A stretch of 64,000 nt of DNA. It comes from Pseudomonas alloputida (GTDB lineage Bacteria > Pseudomonadota > Gammaproteobacteria > Pseudomonadales > Pseudomonadaceae). The stretch covers positions 2,639,501-2,703,500 of the forward strand of contig NZ_CP128540.1 of assembly GCF_021283545.2 (NCBI RefSeq). Direction: 5' to 3'. The translations under genes and the position numbers were made by a program. Within the stretch, counting starts at the first letter, position 1. Every line of letters begins with the position of its first letter. Below are positions 36,819 to 44,216 of the stretch, piece after piece. The notes below the pieces were generated by a model. The model was given only the letters and a program-made list of their open reading frames with translations, did not search any database and was not told where the DNA came from.

Positions 36819-38225
36819 GTGGATGACACTGCTTACCCCTTGCTTGCCAAAGACCCACAACCCAGCCTGTTGCTGACCAGTGATGCAAACCCGCTGGCAC
36901 TCAACCCGGCATTGCAGGCCTGGGTCGCCGAAGGGCCCGAGCTGGCTCGCTGGCTGCCGGCCAATTGCGCCGCCCTGGTGCGTGCCTGTCTGCGTCAGCA
37001 TCGGGCGATCAGCGATGTCGAAGTGCAGGTCGGCGAACGCATCGTGTTGTGGACGTTCATGCCGGACAACCAGGGCCAACAGGTGCTGGGGCGCTGCCGC
37101 GATGCCAGTGAAGAGCGCCATGGCGCACGCGAAGCCAACCGCGCCCGACGCCTGTATCGGCTGATCATCGAAAACACCACCGACCTGATTTCCCGGCACA
37201 GCCCCGATGGCCGCTTTCTCGATGCCTCACCGGCAGCCTACCGCCTGCTCGGCCTGTGGCCCGAGCAGCTGCGTGGCATGCCTGTACATACCCTGCTGCA
37301 TCCGCGCGAGCGGCGTCAGGTACTGCGCCAGGCCGCTGCCGCGCTGGACCAGGACGGCTACCACACGATGACCTGCCGGGTACGCCAGGCGACAGGAGGC
37401 TACCGTTGGTTCGAAATCGCCAGCCGGGCGATCCGTGAGACCTACACCGGTGCGGTGGTGGAGGTGGTCAGCGTGTCCCGCGACATCACCTTGCGCATCG
37501 AAGCGCAGGAAAGCCTGGCGCACAGTGCCCGCCTCGCTACCCTGGGCGAGCTGGCCTCGGGCATCGCCCACGAGATCAATCAGCCACTGGCCGCGGTGGT
37601 CAACTATGCCAACGCCAGTCAGCGTTACCTGCAGGGCCTGGAACGTGATCCCCAGGCGCGCGAGCGGGTAGGCCAGGGCCTGCAGCGTATCAGCGAGCAG
37701 GCCACCCATGCCGCCGAAGTGATCCGCCGTCTGCGTGCCTTCCTGCGCAAGGGGCCGCGCCGCCTGCAGGCACTGGACGTGGCCGAGCTGGCCGGCGAAG
37801 CCATGCGCCTGTGCGCCTGGGAAGCCGCGCGGGACCAGGTGCAGGTGGAGCTTCGCATGAGCGCTCAACTGCCCTTGGTGTATGCCGACCGGGTGCTGCT
37901 GGAGCAGGTGCTGCTCAACCTGCTGCGCAATGCCATCGATGCCAATCGCGAGCAGCAGGGGGAGCGGCCGTCACGTATCCTGCTCTGCGCGGCGCGCGAT
38001 GGCGATGGGGTCCTGGTCGAGGTAGCTGACCAGGGCCCGGGCGTGGCACCCGAGCGGCTGGATGAAATCTTCACGCCGTTTACCACCAGCAAGGCCGACG
38101 GCCTGGGCTTGGGCTTGAGCATGAGCCGCAGCCTGATCGAAGGCTTCGGTGGCAGCCTGTGGGCGCGGGCGGGTGACAACGGCGGTCTGGTACTGTGCTG
38201 CCGGCTGGCAGTCAGCAGGGAATAA
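36819..38225 (+). CDS. PAS sensor histidine kinase
   Basis: 468 residues from a GTG start (no better Met nearby; the frame is closed just upstream). A weakly conserved N-terminal sensor region (about 1-95) and a PAS/PAC domain (about 105-225, LIIENTTDLISRHSPDGRFLDASPAA ... VVEVVSVSRDITLR) precede the HisKA box LATLGELASGIAHEINQPLAAVVNYA (phospho-His at about 250). The HATPase_c domain has LLNLLRNAIDAN, VADQGPGVAPE and GLGLGLSMSR. No membrane helix is seen, so it is likely cytosolic. It forms an operon with the response regulator 9 bp downstream, and is the probable controller of the divergent acyl-CoA genes. Confidence 0.93.
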   Translation: MDDTAYPLLAKDPQPSLLLTSDANPLALNPALQAWVAEGPELARWLPANCAALVRACLRQHRAISDVEVQVGERIVLWTFMPDNQGQQVLGRCRDASEERHGAREANRARRLYRLIIENTTDLISRHSPDGRFLDASPAAYRLLGLWPEQLRGMPVHTLLHPRERRQVLRQAAAALDQDGYHTMTCRVRQATGGYRWFEIASRAIRETYTGAVVEVVSVSRDITLRIEAQESLAHSARLATLGELASGIAHEINQPLAAVVNYANASQRYLQGLERDPQARERVGQGLQRISEQATHAAEVIRRLRAFLRKGPRRLQALDVAELAGEAMRLCAWEAARDQVQVELRMSAQLPLVYADRVLLEQVLLNLLRNAIDANREQQGERPSRILLCAARDGDGVLVEVADQGPGVAPERLDEIFTPFTTSKADGLGLGLSMSRSLIEGFGGSLWARAGDNGGLVLCCRLAVSRE

Positions 38226-38234
38226 GGGGAGGCA

Positions 38235-38867
38235 GTGTTGCAAGCAAAAGTGTATGTGGTCGATGACGACCAGGGTATGCGCGACTCTACGGTCTGGCTG
38301 CTGCAGTCGGTGGGCCTGCAAGCCTTGCCGTTCGCCAGCGGGCAGGCGTTTCTCGACGCCTGCGTCGATGATGGGCCCGCGTGTGTGCTGTTGGATGTGC
38401 GCATGCCGGGGCTGGGCGGGCTGGCTGTGCAGCAGGCGATGCGCGAGCGTGGCCTGATGGTGCCGGTGATCTTCGTCAGCGGTCATGCCGATGTGCCGAT
38501 CGTGGTGCGGGCGTTCAAGGCCGGCGCCTGCGACTTCATCGAAAAACCCTACAACGACCAGTTGCTGCTCGACAGCGTTCAGGCTGCGCTGGAGCACGCC
38601 GGGCTGGCGCGACAGGGCGATCAGGCGCTGGCCTTGGTGCAGGCGCGCATCGACGGCCTGACGCCGCGTGAGCGAGACGTCTTCGTACCGCTGGCCCAAG
38701 GGTTGAACAACCGCGAGATTGCCGAGCAGTTGGGCATCAGCGTCAAGACCGTGGACCTTTACCGAGGCCGGGTGATGAAGCGGTTGCAGGCGGGCAGCCT
38801 CGCAGAGCTGGTGGGAATGGCCATTGCTTGCGGGGCGGTGGAGGCGCTGGGCCTGCGAGCACGTTAA
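38235..38867 (+). CDS. FixJ/LuxR-type response regulator
   Basis: 210 residues from a GTG start with strong RBS AGGGGAGGCA. The receiver domain (about 1-118) has acidic VVDDDQGMRDS, phospho-acceptor Asp in CVLLDVRMPGLGG and the Lys in FIEKPYND. The C-terminal LuxR-type HTH (about 140-200) has LTPRERDVFVPLAQGLNNREIAEQLGISVKTVDLYRGRVMKRL. Phosphorylated by the upstream PAS kinase and expected to bind the intergenic region ahead of the acyl-CoA synthetase; that target is inferred from the divergent layout. Confidence 0.93.
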   Translation: MLQAKVYVVDDDQGMRDSTVWLLQSVGLQALPFASGQAFLDACVDDGPACVLLDVRMPGLGGLAVQQAMRERGLMVPVIFVSGHADVPIVVRAFKAGACDFIEKPYNDQLLLDSVQAALEHAGLARQGDQALALVQARIDGLTPRERDVFVPLAQGLNNREIAEQLGISVKTVDLYRGRVMKRLQAGSLAELVGMAIACGAVEALGLRAR

Positions 38868-38989
38868 CCGCCCTTACGCAGGCCCTGGCAGGGGCGGCCT
38901 TGTGTGTCGCGATGGGCCGCAGGGCGCGCCTGCGGGGGCGGTGGGACCGGCAGAAAACACGAATATTTCATAGCTGCCTAATGAAGGCT

Positions 38990-39017
38990 TTGACATTAAC
39001 TGCCTAAGCAGTAATAT
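38990..39017 (+). promoter_or_regulatory. Sigma-70 promoter with MarR operator in the spacer (marR-emrAB)
   Basis: Perfect -35 TTGACA (38990-38995) and near-consensus -10 TAATAT (39012-39017) with a 16-bp spacer, 29 bp before the MarR ATG. The spacer holds the palindrome ACTGC-CTAA-GCAGT (38999-39012). A second copy of the half element (ACTGAGCAGT) lies just downstream at about 39030-39039, and a GCTGCC half-site upstream. This is the arrangement expected for autorepression of a marR-efflux operon. Confidence 0.75.
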
Positions 39018-39045
39018 TTCTACACACTTAACTGAGCAGTCAACG

Positions 39046-39519
39046 ATGGCCCATTTCTCCCCCGAAAACTTTCAGACCTGCGCCATCGGCATGTTGCTTG
39101 GCCGCGCAGCGATCCTCAAAGACCGCATTCTTGACTGGCACCTGGAGTCAGAGGGCGTCACCGCCGCGCAGTTCAAAGTGCTGATCATCGTCACCCAGTA
39201 CCAGGTGGATACCCCGGCCGAACTGTGCCGTTACCTGGGCCTGGACAGCGGTTCGATGACCCGCATGCTCGACCGCCTCGAGCAGAAGGAGCTGATCGTG
39301 CGCAACCGCTGCGCCGACGACCGTAGGCAGGTGCGCCTGGCACTCACCGCCGACGGCCAGCGCCTGGCCAACCGCCTGCCGGAAATCGGCGCCGCCGCCA
39401 TGAACGAGTTGTGCGGCGTGCTGGCACCTGAAGAGCTCAAGACCCTGGAAGGCCTGCTGGCCAAGGTGCTGCTCAGTGCTGGCGACCCGTTGACGATCCG
39501 CCGCTTCGGCGACCGTTGA
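39046..39519 (+). CDS. MarR family transcriptional repressor
   Basis: 157 residues. The winged helix is at about 45-115 (TAAQFKVLIIVTQYQVDTPAELCRYLGLDSGSMTRMLDRLEQKELIVRNRCADDRRQVRLALTADGQRL, read in parts), with helical dimerisation ends. EmrR/MprA-like: such repressors are released by phenolic or lipophilic ligands. First gene of the MarR-EmrA-EmrB operon (30 bp to emrA). The promoter upstream carries palindromic sites within the core elements, so it probably represses its own operon. Confidence 0.94.
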   Translation: MAHFSPENFQTCAIGMLLGRAAILKDRILDWHLESEGVTAAQFKVLIIVTQYQVDTPAELCRYLGLDSGSMTRMLDRLEQKELIVRNRCADDRRQVRLALTADGQRLANRLPEIGAAAMNELCGVLAPEELKTLEGLLAKVLLSAGDPLTIRRFGDR

Positions 39520-39549
39520 ACCCTGTAACGAATTATCCAAGGTATTGTC

Positions 39550-40743
39550 ATGGCCACTCCCACAGACACCCCGACTCCCTCCGTCGCGCCTGAGCCGTCG
39601 CGCAAGCGCAAGGCTTGGCTGCTTGGCCTGCTGTTGCTGCTGATCCTTGCCGGGGTCGGCACCTGGGCCTGGTACAGCATTGTCGGGCGTTGGCACGAAA
39701 GCACCGACGATGCCTACGTCAACGGCAACGTGGTGGAAATCACCCCGCTGGTCGCTGGCACCGTTACCAGCATCGGGGCCGATGACGGCGACCTGGTCCA
39801 TGCCGGCCAGGTATTGCTGCAATTCGACCCGGCCGACAGCGAAGTGGCCTTGCAGTCCGCCGAAGCCAAGCTGGCACGCAGCGTGCGGCAGGTGCGCGGG
39901 CTTTACAGCAACGTCGACTCGCTGAAGGCTCAACTGGAAACGCGCCAAGCCGAACTGCGCAAGGCGCAACAGGACTTCAACCGGCGCAAGGTGCTGGCTG
40001 ACAGCGGTGCGATTGCCGCAGAAGAACTGTCCCACGCCCGTGACGACCTGAGCGTTGCCCAGGCTGCCGTCAACAGCGCGCGGCAACAGCTCAGCACCAG
40101 CAGCGCGCTGGTCGACGACACCGTGGTGTCCTCGCACCCCGATGTCATGGCTGCAGCTGCCGACCTGCGCCAGGCCTACCTCGACCACGCCCGCACCACG
40201 TTGGTCGCGCCGGTCACCGGCTACGTCGCCAAGCGTACCGTCCAGTTGGGCCAGCGCCTGCAGCCGGGCACCGCGACCATGGCGGTCATCCCGCTGGATC
40301 AGGTGTGGATCGATGCCAACTTCAAGGAAACCCAGCTGCGAGAGATGCGCATCGGCCAGCCGGTGGAAATCACCGCTGATGTGTACGGCAGTGAGGTCAA
40401 GTACAGCGGCACGGTCGACAGCCTTGGTGCGGGCACCGGCAGCGCCTTTGCCTTGCTGCCGGCGCAGAACGCCACCGGCAACTGGATCAAGATTGTCCAG
40501 CGAGTACCCGTGCGCATCCACCTCAGCCCCGACCAGCTCAAGGACCACCCGCTACGTATCGGCCTGTCCACCGTGGTTGAAGTCGACCTGCATGACCAGA
40601 GCGGCCCGACCCTGGCCCAGCAGCCACCGCAGAAGGCCAGCTACACCACCCAGGTGTATGACCACCAGCTGATGGAAGCCGACAACCTGATCGCCCGGCT
40701 GATTCACGAGAACAGCGCAACCGGCAAGACGGCGCAACGATGA
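39550..40743 (+). CDS. emrA: Membrane-fusion protein of a drug efflux system (EmrA/HlyD family)
   Basis: 397 residues. A short cytoplasmic N-terminus is followed by one membrane helix at about 20-40 (AWLLGLLLLLILAGVGTWAWY). The HlyD signature STDDAYVNGNVVEITPLVAGTV comes next, then a long coiled-coil hairpin (about 105-210) and the barrel-sandwich/beta-barrel region (VAPVTGYVAKRTVQLGQRLQPG, WIDANFKETQL). It bridges the inner-membrane EmrB pump to an outer-membrane TolC-like channel. Its stop overlaps the emrB start (ATGA), so the two are translationally coupled. Confidence 0.94.
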   Translation: MATPTDTPTPSVAPEPSRKRKAWLLGLLLLLILAGVGTWAWYSIVGRWHESTDDAYVNGNVVEITPLVAGTVTSIGADDGDLVHAGQVLLQFDPADSEVALQSAEAKLARSVRQVRGLYSNVDSLKAQLETRQAELRKAQQDFNRRKVLADSGAIAAEELSHARDDLSVAQAAVNSARQQLSTSSALVDDTVVSSHPDVMAAAADLRQAYLDHARTTLVAPVTGYVAKRTVQLGQRLQPGTATMAVIPLDQVWIDANFKETQLREMRIGQPVEITADVYGSEVKYSGTVDSLGAGTGSAFALLPAQNATGNWIKIVQRVPVRIHLSPDQLKDHPLRIGLSTVVEVDLHDQSGPTLAQQPPQKASYTTQVYDHQLMEADNLIARLIHENSATGKTAQR

Positions 40744-42275
40744 GCAACAACGCCGCTGCCCAGTTCACGCCGCCGAGTCTGCTGCTGACCACCATCGGCC
40801 TGTCGCTCGCGACGTTCATGCAGGTGCTGGACACCACCATCGCCAACGTAGCCCTGCCGACCATTTCCGGCAACCTGGGGGTGAGCTACGAGCAAGGCAC
40901 TTGGGTCATCACCTCGTTCGCGGTCAGCAACGCTATCGCCTTGCCGCTGACCGGCTGGCTGAGCCGGCGCTTTGGTGAAGTGAAGCTGTTCATCTGGGCC
41001 ACGCTGCTGTTCGTGCTGGCGTCGTTCCTGTGCGGTATTGCCCAGTCGATGCCCGAGCTGGTGGGCTTTCGTGTCTTGCAGGGCGTGGTCGCCGGACCGC
41101 TTTATCCGATGACCCAGACCCTGCTGATTGCTGTCTACCCCCCGGCAAAACGGGGGATGGCACTGGCGCTGCTGGCGATGGTCACGGTGGTGGCGCCGAT
41201 TGCCGGGCCGATTCTTGGGGGCTGGATTACCGATAGCTACAGCTGGCCATGGATCTTCTTCATCAATGTGCCCATCGGGCTGTTCGCTGCTGCCGTGGTG
41301 CGCCAGCAGATGCGCACGCGCCCGGTGGTCACCAGCCGCCAGCCGATGGATTACATTGGCCTGCTGACCCTGATTATCGGCGTCGGTGCCTTGCAGGTAG
41401 TGCTGGACAAGGGCAACGATCTGGACTGGTTCGAATCGTCGTTCATCATTGTCGGCAGCCTGATTTCGGTGGTGTTCCTGGCGGTGTTCGTGATCTGGGA
41501 GCTGACCGACCGGCACCCGGTGGTCAACTTGCGCCTGTTTGTGCACCGCAACTTCCGCATTGGCACCATTGTGCTGGTCGGGGGCTATGCCGGGTTCTTC
41601 GGTATCAACCTGATCCTGCCGCAGTGGTTGCAGACGCAGATGGGCTATACCGCGACCTGGGCAGGCCTGGCGGTGGCGCCGATCGGTTTGCTGCCGGTGA
41701 TCATGTCGCCGTTCGTGGGCAAATATGCGCACCGGTTCGACTTGCGGGTGCTGGCTGGGTTGGCGTTCCTGGCGATCGGCACCAGTTGCTACATGCGTGC
41801 CGGTTTCACCAGCGAGGTGGACTTCCAGCACGTGGCCTTGGTGCAGTTGTTCATGGGGATTGGCGTGGCGTTGTTCTTCATGCCGACCTTGAGCATTCTG
41901 CTGTCCGATCTGCCGCCGCACCAGATTGCCGACGGTTCGGGGCTGGCGACTTTTCTGCGAACCTTGGGCGGGAGTTTTGCGGCTTCGTTGACCACTTGGA
42001 TCTGGATTCGTCGGGCGGATAAGCACCATGCCTACCTGAGCGAGCACATCAGCCAGTTCGACCCGACGACGCGGCATACCCTTGAGCAGTTGGGCGGGGC
42101 CAGCCCGCAGAGTTATGCGCAGCTGGAGCAGATACTCAACGGGCAGGCTTACATGATGTCGACGGTGGATTACTTCACCTTGATGAGCTGGGTGTTTGCC
42201 GGGTTGATTCTGCTGGTGTGGTTCGCCAAGCCGCCCTTTACCGCTAAGGCGGGCCCGGCATCGGCGGGGCATTGA
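40740..42275 (+). CDS. emrB: DHA2-family MFS multidrug exporter (EmrB)
   Basis: 511 residues, fourteen predicted helices. DHA2 motifs are visible: LDTTIANVALPTISGNLG in helix 1, GWLSRRFGEVKLF (motif A) in loop 2-3, and FRVLQGVVAGPLYPMTQ and GPILGGWITD (antiporter motif C) later. A proton-driven exporter for hydrophobic drugs or uncouplers working with EmrA. Last gene of the marR-emrA-emrB operon. Downstream it runs into a minisatellite and the palindromic repeat with the IS pair. The long open frame on the opposite strand (to 42446) is a shadow. Confidence 0.94.
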   Translation: MSNNAAAQFTPPSLLLTTIGLSLATFMQVLDTTIANVALPTISGNLGVSYEQGTWVITSFAVSNAIALPLTGWLSRRFGEVKLFIWATLLFVLASFLCGIAQSMPELVGFRVLQGVVAGPLYPMTQTLLIAVYPPAKRGMALALLAMVTVVAPIAGPILGGWITDSYSWPWIFFINVPIGLFAAAVVRQQMRTRPVVTSRQPMDYIGLLTLIIGVGALQVVLDKGNDLDWFESSFIIVGSLISVVFLAVFVIWELTDRHPVVNLRLFVHRNFRIGTIVLVGGYAGFFGINLILPQWLQTQMGYTATWAGLAVAPIGLLPVIMSPFVGKYAHRFDLRVLAGLAFLAIGTSCYMRAGFTSEVDFQHVALVQLFMGIGVALFFMPTLSILLSDLPPHQIADGSGLATFLRTLGGSFAASLTTWIWIRRADKHHAYLSEHISQFDPTTRHTLEQLGGASPQSYAQLEQILNGQAYMMSTVDYFTLMSWVFAGLILLVWFAKPPFTAKAGPASAGH

Positions 42276-42300
42276 GCTAAAATCAAGGCAAGATCCCGAT

Positions 42301-42342
42301 GCTCTCGCTCTCGCTCTCGCTCTCGCTCTCGCTCTCGCTCTC
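42301..42342. repeat. Hexanucleotide tandem repeat (GCTCTC)7
   Basis: Seven exact copies of GCTCTC, 25 bp after the emrB stop at the outer edge of the palindromic repeat. Read on the minus strand it gives GAGAGC, which keeps frames open and creates a spurious Ala-Arg repeat protein. A slippage-prone microsatellite; the opposite edge carries a different repeat at 45863-45926. Confidence 0.95.
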
Positions 42343-42396
42343 GCTTCGGCTTTTGATTTTGCTTCTAAGCGCGCGATAGCCCAGGCGCCGCGGATT

Positions 42397-42615
42397 GCGA
42401 CTTCAGGAGGCCGAGCGCAGGGCTTGCGAAGGGAGGTGACGGGCATGGATGCCCGTCAAGCGCTGGGCCCCAGGATGGGGCCTGCAGCGCGGTCCTCCCG
42501 GGAGCAAGCCCGGAGCGAGGGAACCCCGGAGCGTAGCGCAGGGGCCGGATGATAGGAGCCAGCGTTTTTTGGTTACTTTTTGTCGCGTTTGACAAAAAGT
42601 GACCCGCCGTAAGGG
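42397..42615 (-). repeat. Left arm of the palindromic host repeat
   Basis: About 220 bp matching, in inverted orientation, 45638-45859 at roughly nine of ten bases by eye. The inner end has the hairpin TTACTTTTTGTC-GCGTTT-GACAAAAAGTGA (42573-42602) and the motif CCGTAAGGG (42607-42615), where the IS is inserted. Also a probable terminator for emrB. Likely one of a family of interspersed P. putida repeats (from memory). Confidence 0.85.
42607..42615 (+). repeat. 9-bp target-site duplication, left IS (outer copy)
   Basis: CCGTAAGGG, repeated directly at 44037-44045 on the other side of the left IS. It is the reverse complement of the duplication around the right IS. Confidence 0.9.
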
Positions 42616-44036
42616 CCATCCCTTTCAAGGTCTTTTGGTTTTGGCGGCTTTGATGACCCGATCCGTCGAAACATGAGCATGTACAGCCGTCCCTTGCACC
42701 CAGGCCTTCGCTTTGAGCACCTTGGGGCCTCGTGGGCTTTTCGCAACCTGTCTGGGCTGGATGTTTCTGGCCAGCTCCAGCAGGCGCTGAGCCAGGTTTT
42801 CCATCGGAACAACGGGCATGTACTCGGATGGCAGGGCAATCTGCATGCCTTCGTAACCCCCTCTGATCTGCACCGCCAAGTGATAGATCGAGGCTTCCCA
42901 ATTCTCGGGCAAGGCATCGCGGTGAGCCTGTTCAACACTTCGCTTGAGCAAGGCCAGAACGTTGTATGCCAGCACGGCAGTGGTGAATCCAAGCAAGGCG
43001 GCTCGCGGACTGCCGAGGGTTTCAATTTCACTTTCCAGAATTGCTTCCAACCGCTGGAACATCCCTTCAATGCTCCAGCGGCGCCGATAGAAGTCTGCGA
43101 TCTGTTGCGCACTGATGCTCTCGGGCAGGTTGCTCCAGAACATCAAGCTGTTATCACCTGAGTCGTTTGGTGAATGAAGCGTTAACTCGACACGTCGCCA
43201 GCGGTGCCCGCCTTTTACTTCGATGGATTGCTCGCGCACAGTGCCTGTGGCGACGGGCATCGGTGCTTGCCACTCACCTTCCTGGATCAAGCGTGGATGC
43301 TTGGCCTGCTGGCGAATGACAAATGATGTCTTCACCTGTTCGCACGCCTCCATTACAGGCAGCGTGCAGTAGAGACGGTCAGCGATCCAAACCTGATTGG
43401 TCTTTGCTTCAGCCAGCAACGGCAAAACACAAACTCGTTCGCTTGCGTAGGCGTCCTCGCACGGCTGGAGGTCAATTACCTGATCCAGGTCGGGGTCGTA
43501 AACCACCACCGAAAACCCGGGGCGAGCCGCTCCGCGCTCTTGGCGCAACGCGCCAAGACGCTTTTCGGTAGAGGCCAAGTGGCTGCCATCGACCACCCGA
43601 ACTTGCCAATCAGGAAGCATGGCTGAGCAGCCCAACTCATGGATTGTCGGCGCCAAGCGCTGCGCGCAGCCTGTCACCAGAGCACGCAACAGGGCAGGTT
43701 CGGTTCGACTGATCTTGTCGTACAGAGCTGCCAGGCTGACGGGAAGGTCGTCCAGTTGTCTTGCCGCAGCATGCAGCGATGGCTTCAAGCCCAATGAAAC
43801 AAGCGACATCAACTTGATAATGGTCGAGAACAGCAGCTCGCGAGAATACTGCCGTTGGCGGTGCTCCTCGAAAACCTGATCGACCCACTCCGGCGCAATG
43901 GCCTGCTCCAAGGCAAGTTTGGCCATTACGCTGGCGGGTGCTTTTTTCTCGAATCGCGCTAGTACATCAGCCCACATCGCTCGGGTCTTCCTGACTGGAT
44001 TTCAGCGAATTCTACCGAAGACCTTGAAAGGGATGG
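42616..44036 (-). mobile_element. IS4-family insertion sequence, left copy
   Basis: 1,421 bp bounded by perfect terminal inverted repeats: CCATCCCTTTCAAGGTCTT at the left and its complement AAGACCTTGAAAGGGATGG at the right. Flanked by the 9-bp direct repeat CCGTAAGGG. It encodes one 450-aa transposase on the minus strand. Identical, as far as read, to the right copy at 44217-45637 but inverted. The intact ends, frame and target duplication indicate a recently mobile element. Confidence 0.95.
42625..43977 (-). CDS. IS4-family DDE transposase (left copy)
   Basis: 450 residues, identical in translation to the right-hand copy. The catalytic triad is D130 (VRVVDGSHLAS), D200 (QVWIADRLYC) and E304 in the YRRRWSIE signature (Y-x2-R-x3-E), the IS4 hallmark; the usual distal Lys of Y-R-E-K appears as Glu. 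N-terminal helical domain MWADVLARFEKKAPASVMAKL. The gene fills the IS almost completely, with about 60 bp from its start to the inner inverted repeat and about 9 bp after its stop. It appears fully functional. Confidence 0.96.
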   Translation of the reverse strand: MWADVLARFEKKAPASVMAKLALEQAIAPEWVDQVFEEHRQRQYSRELLFSTIIKLMSLVSLGLKPSLHAAARQLDDLPVSLAALYDKISRTEPALLRALVTGCAQRLAPTIHELGCSAMLPDWQVRVVDGSHLASTEKRLGALRQERGAARPGFSVVVYDPDLDQVIDLQPCEDAYASERVCVLPLLAEAKTNQVWIADRLYCTLPVMEACEQVKTSFVIRQQAKHPRLIQEGEWQAPMPVATGTVREQSIEVKGGHRWRRVELTLHSPNDSGDNSLMFWSNLPESISAQQIADFYRRRWSIEGMFQRLEAILESEIETLGSPRAALLGFTTAVLAYNVLALLKRSVEQAHRDALPENWEASIYHLAVQIRGGYEGMQIALPSEYMPVVPMENLAQRLLELARNIQPRQVAKSPRGPKVLKAKAWVQGTAVHAHVSTDRVIKAAKTKRP

Positions 44037-44108
44037 CCGTAAGGGCGGAAGGGTGACTATGCGCCACCTGCGTGAATGAATACCTACTCGATGTGAATGC
44101 CCACATCC

Positions 44109-44136
44109 AAGAAGCAAGAAGCAAGAAGCAAGAAGC
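44109..44136. repeat. Heptanucleotide tandem repeat (AAGAAGC)4
   Basis: Four exact AAGAAGC copies followed by a variant AAGATGC (44137-44143), at the centre of the palindrome. A third, different slippage-prone repeat in the same structure. Confidence 0.9.
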
Positions 44137-44207
44137 AAGATGCGAACTCGTCTGTTTTGACTCAGCGAACCGTCCGTTTGCGATGGCGACGCTGACTCAC
44201 CTTTTCG

Positions 44208-44216
44208 CCCTTACGG
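44208..44216 (+). repeat. 9-bp target-site duplication, right IS (inner copy)
   Basis: CCCTTACGG, repeated directly at 45638-45646 beyond the right IS. Reverse complement of the left-hand duplication. Confidence 0.9.

Larger units (their letters stand above)
44037..44216. repeat. 180-bp core between the two inverted IS copies
   Basis: Bounded by the inner target duplications CCGTAAGGG (44037-44045) and CCCTTACGG (44208-44216), which are reverse complements. Next to them are partly complementary GCGGAAGGGTGA and TCACCTTTTCGC, so the palindromic character continues inward. The middle holds a heptamer repeat and no gene. It represents the centre of the original host repeat before IS insertion. 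Confidence 0.85.

Noticed and set aside
40704..42446. 580-aa open frame on the minus strand opposite emrB
   Set aside because: Shadow of emrB in GC-rich DNA. Its N-terminus reads the GCTCTC microsatellite as Ala-Arg repeats and it has no recognisable domain.
42573..43112. Short frames at the outer ends of the IS copies (also 45141-45680)
   Set aside because: Alternative frames of the transposase gene running into flanking repeat; they have no independent support.
44101..44143. CRISPR-like array
   Set aside because: The repeat unit is only 7 bp and has no spacers; it is a simple tandem repeat.
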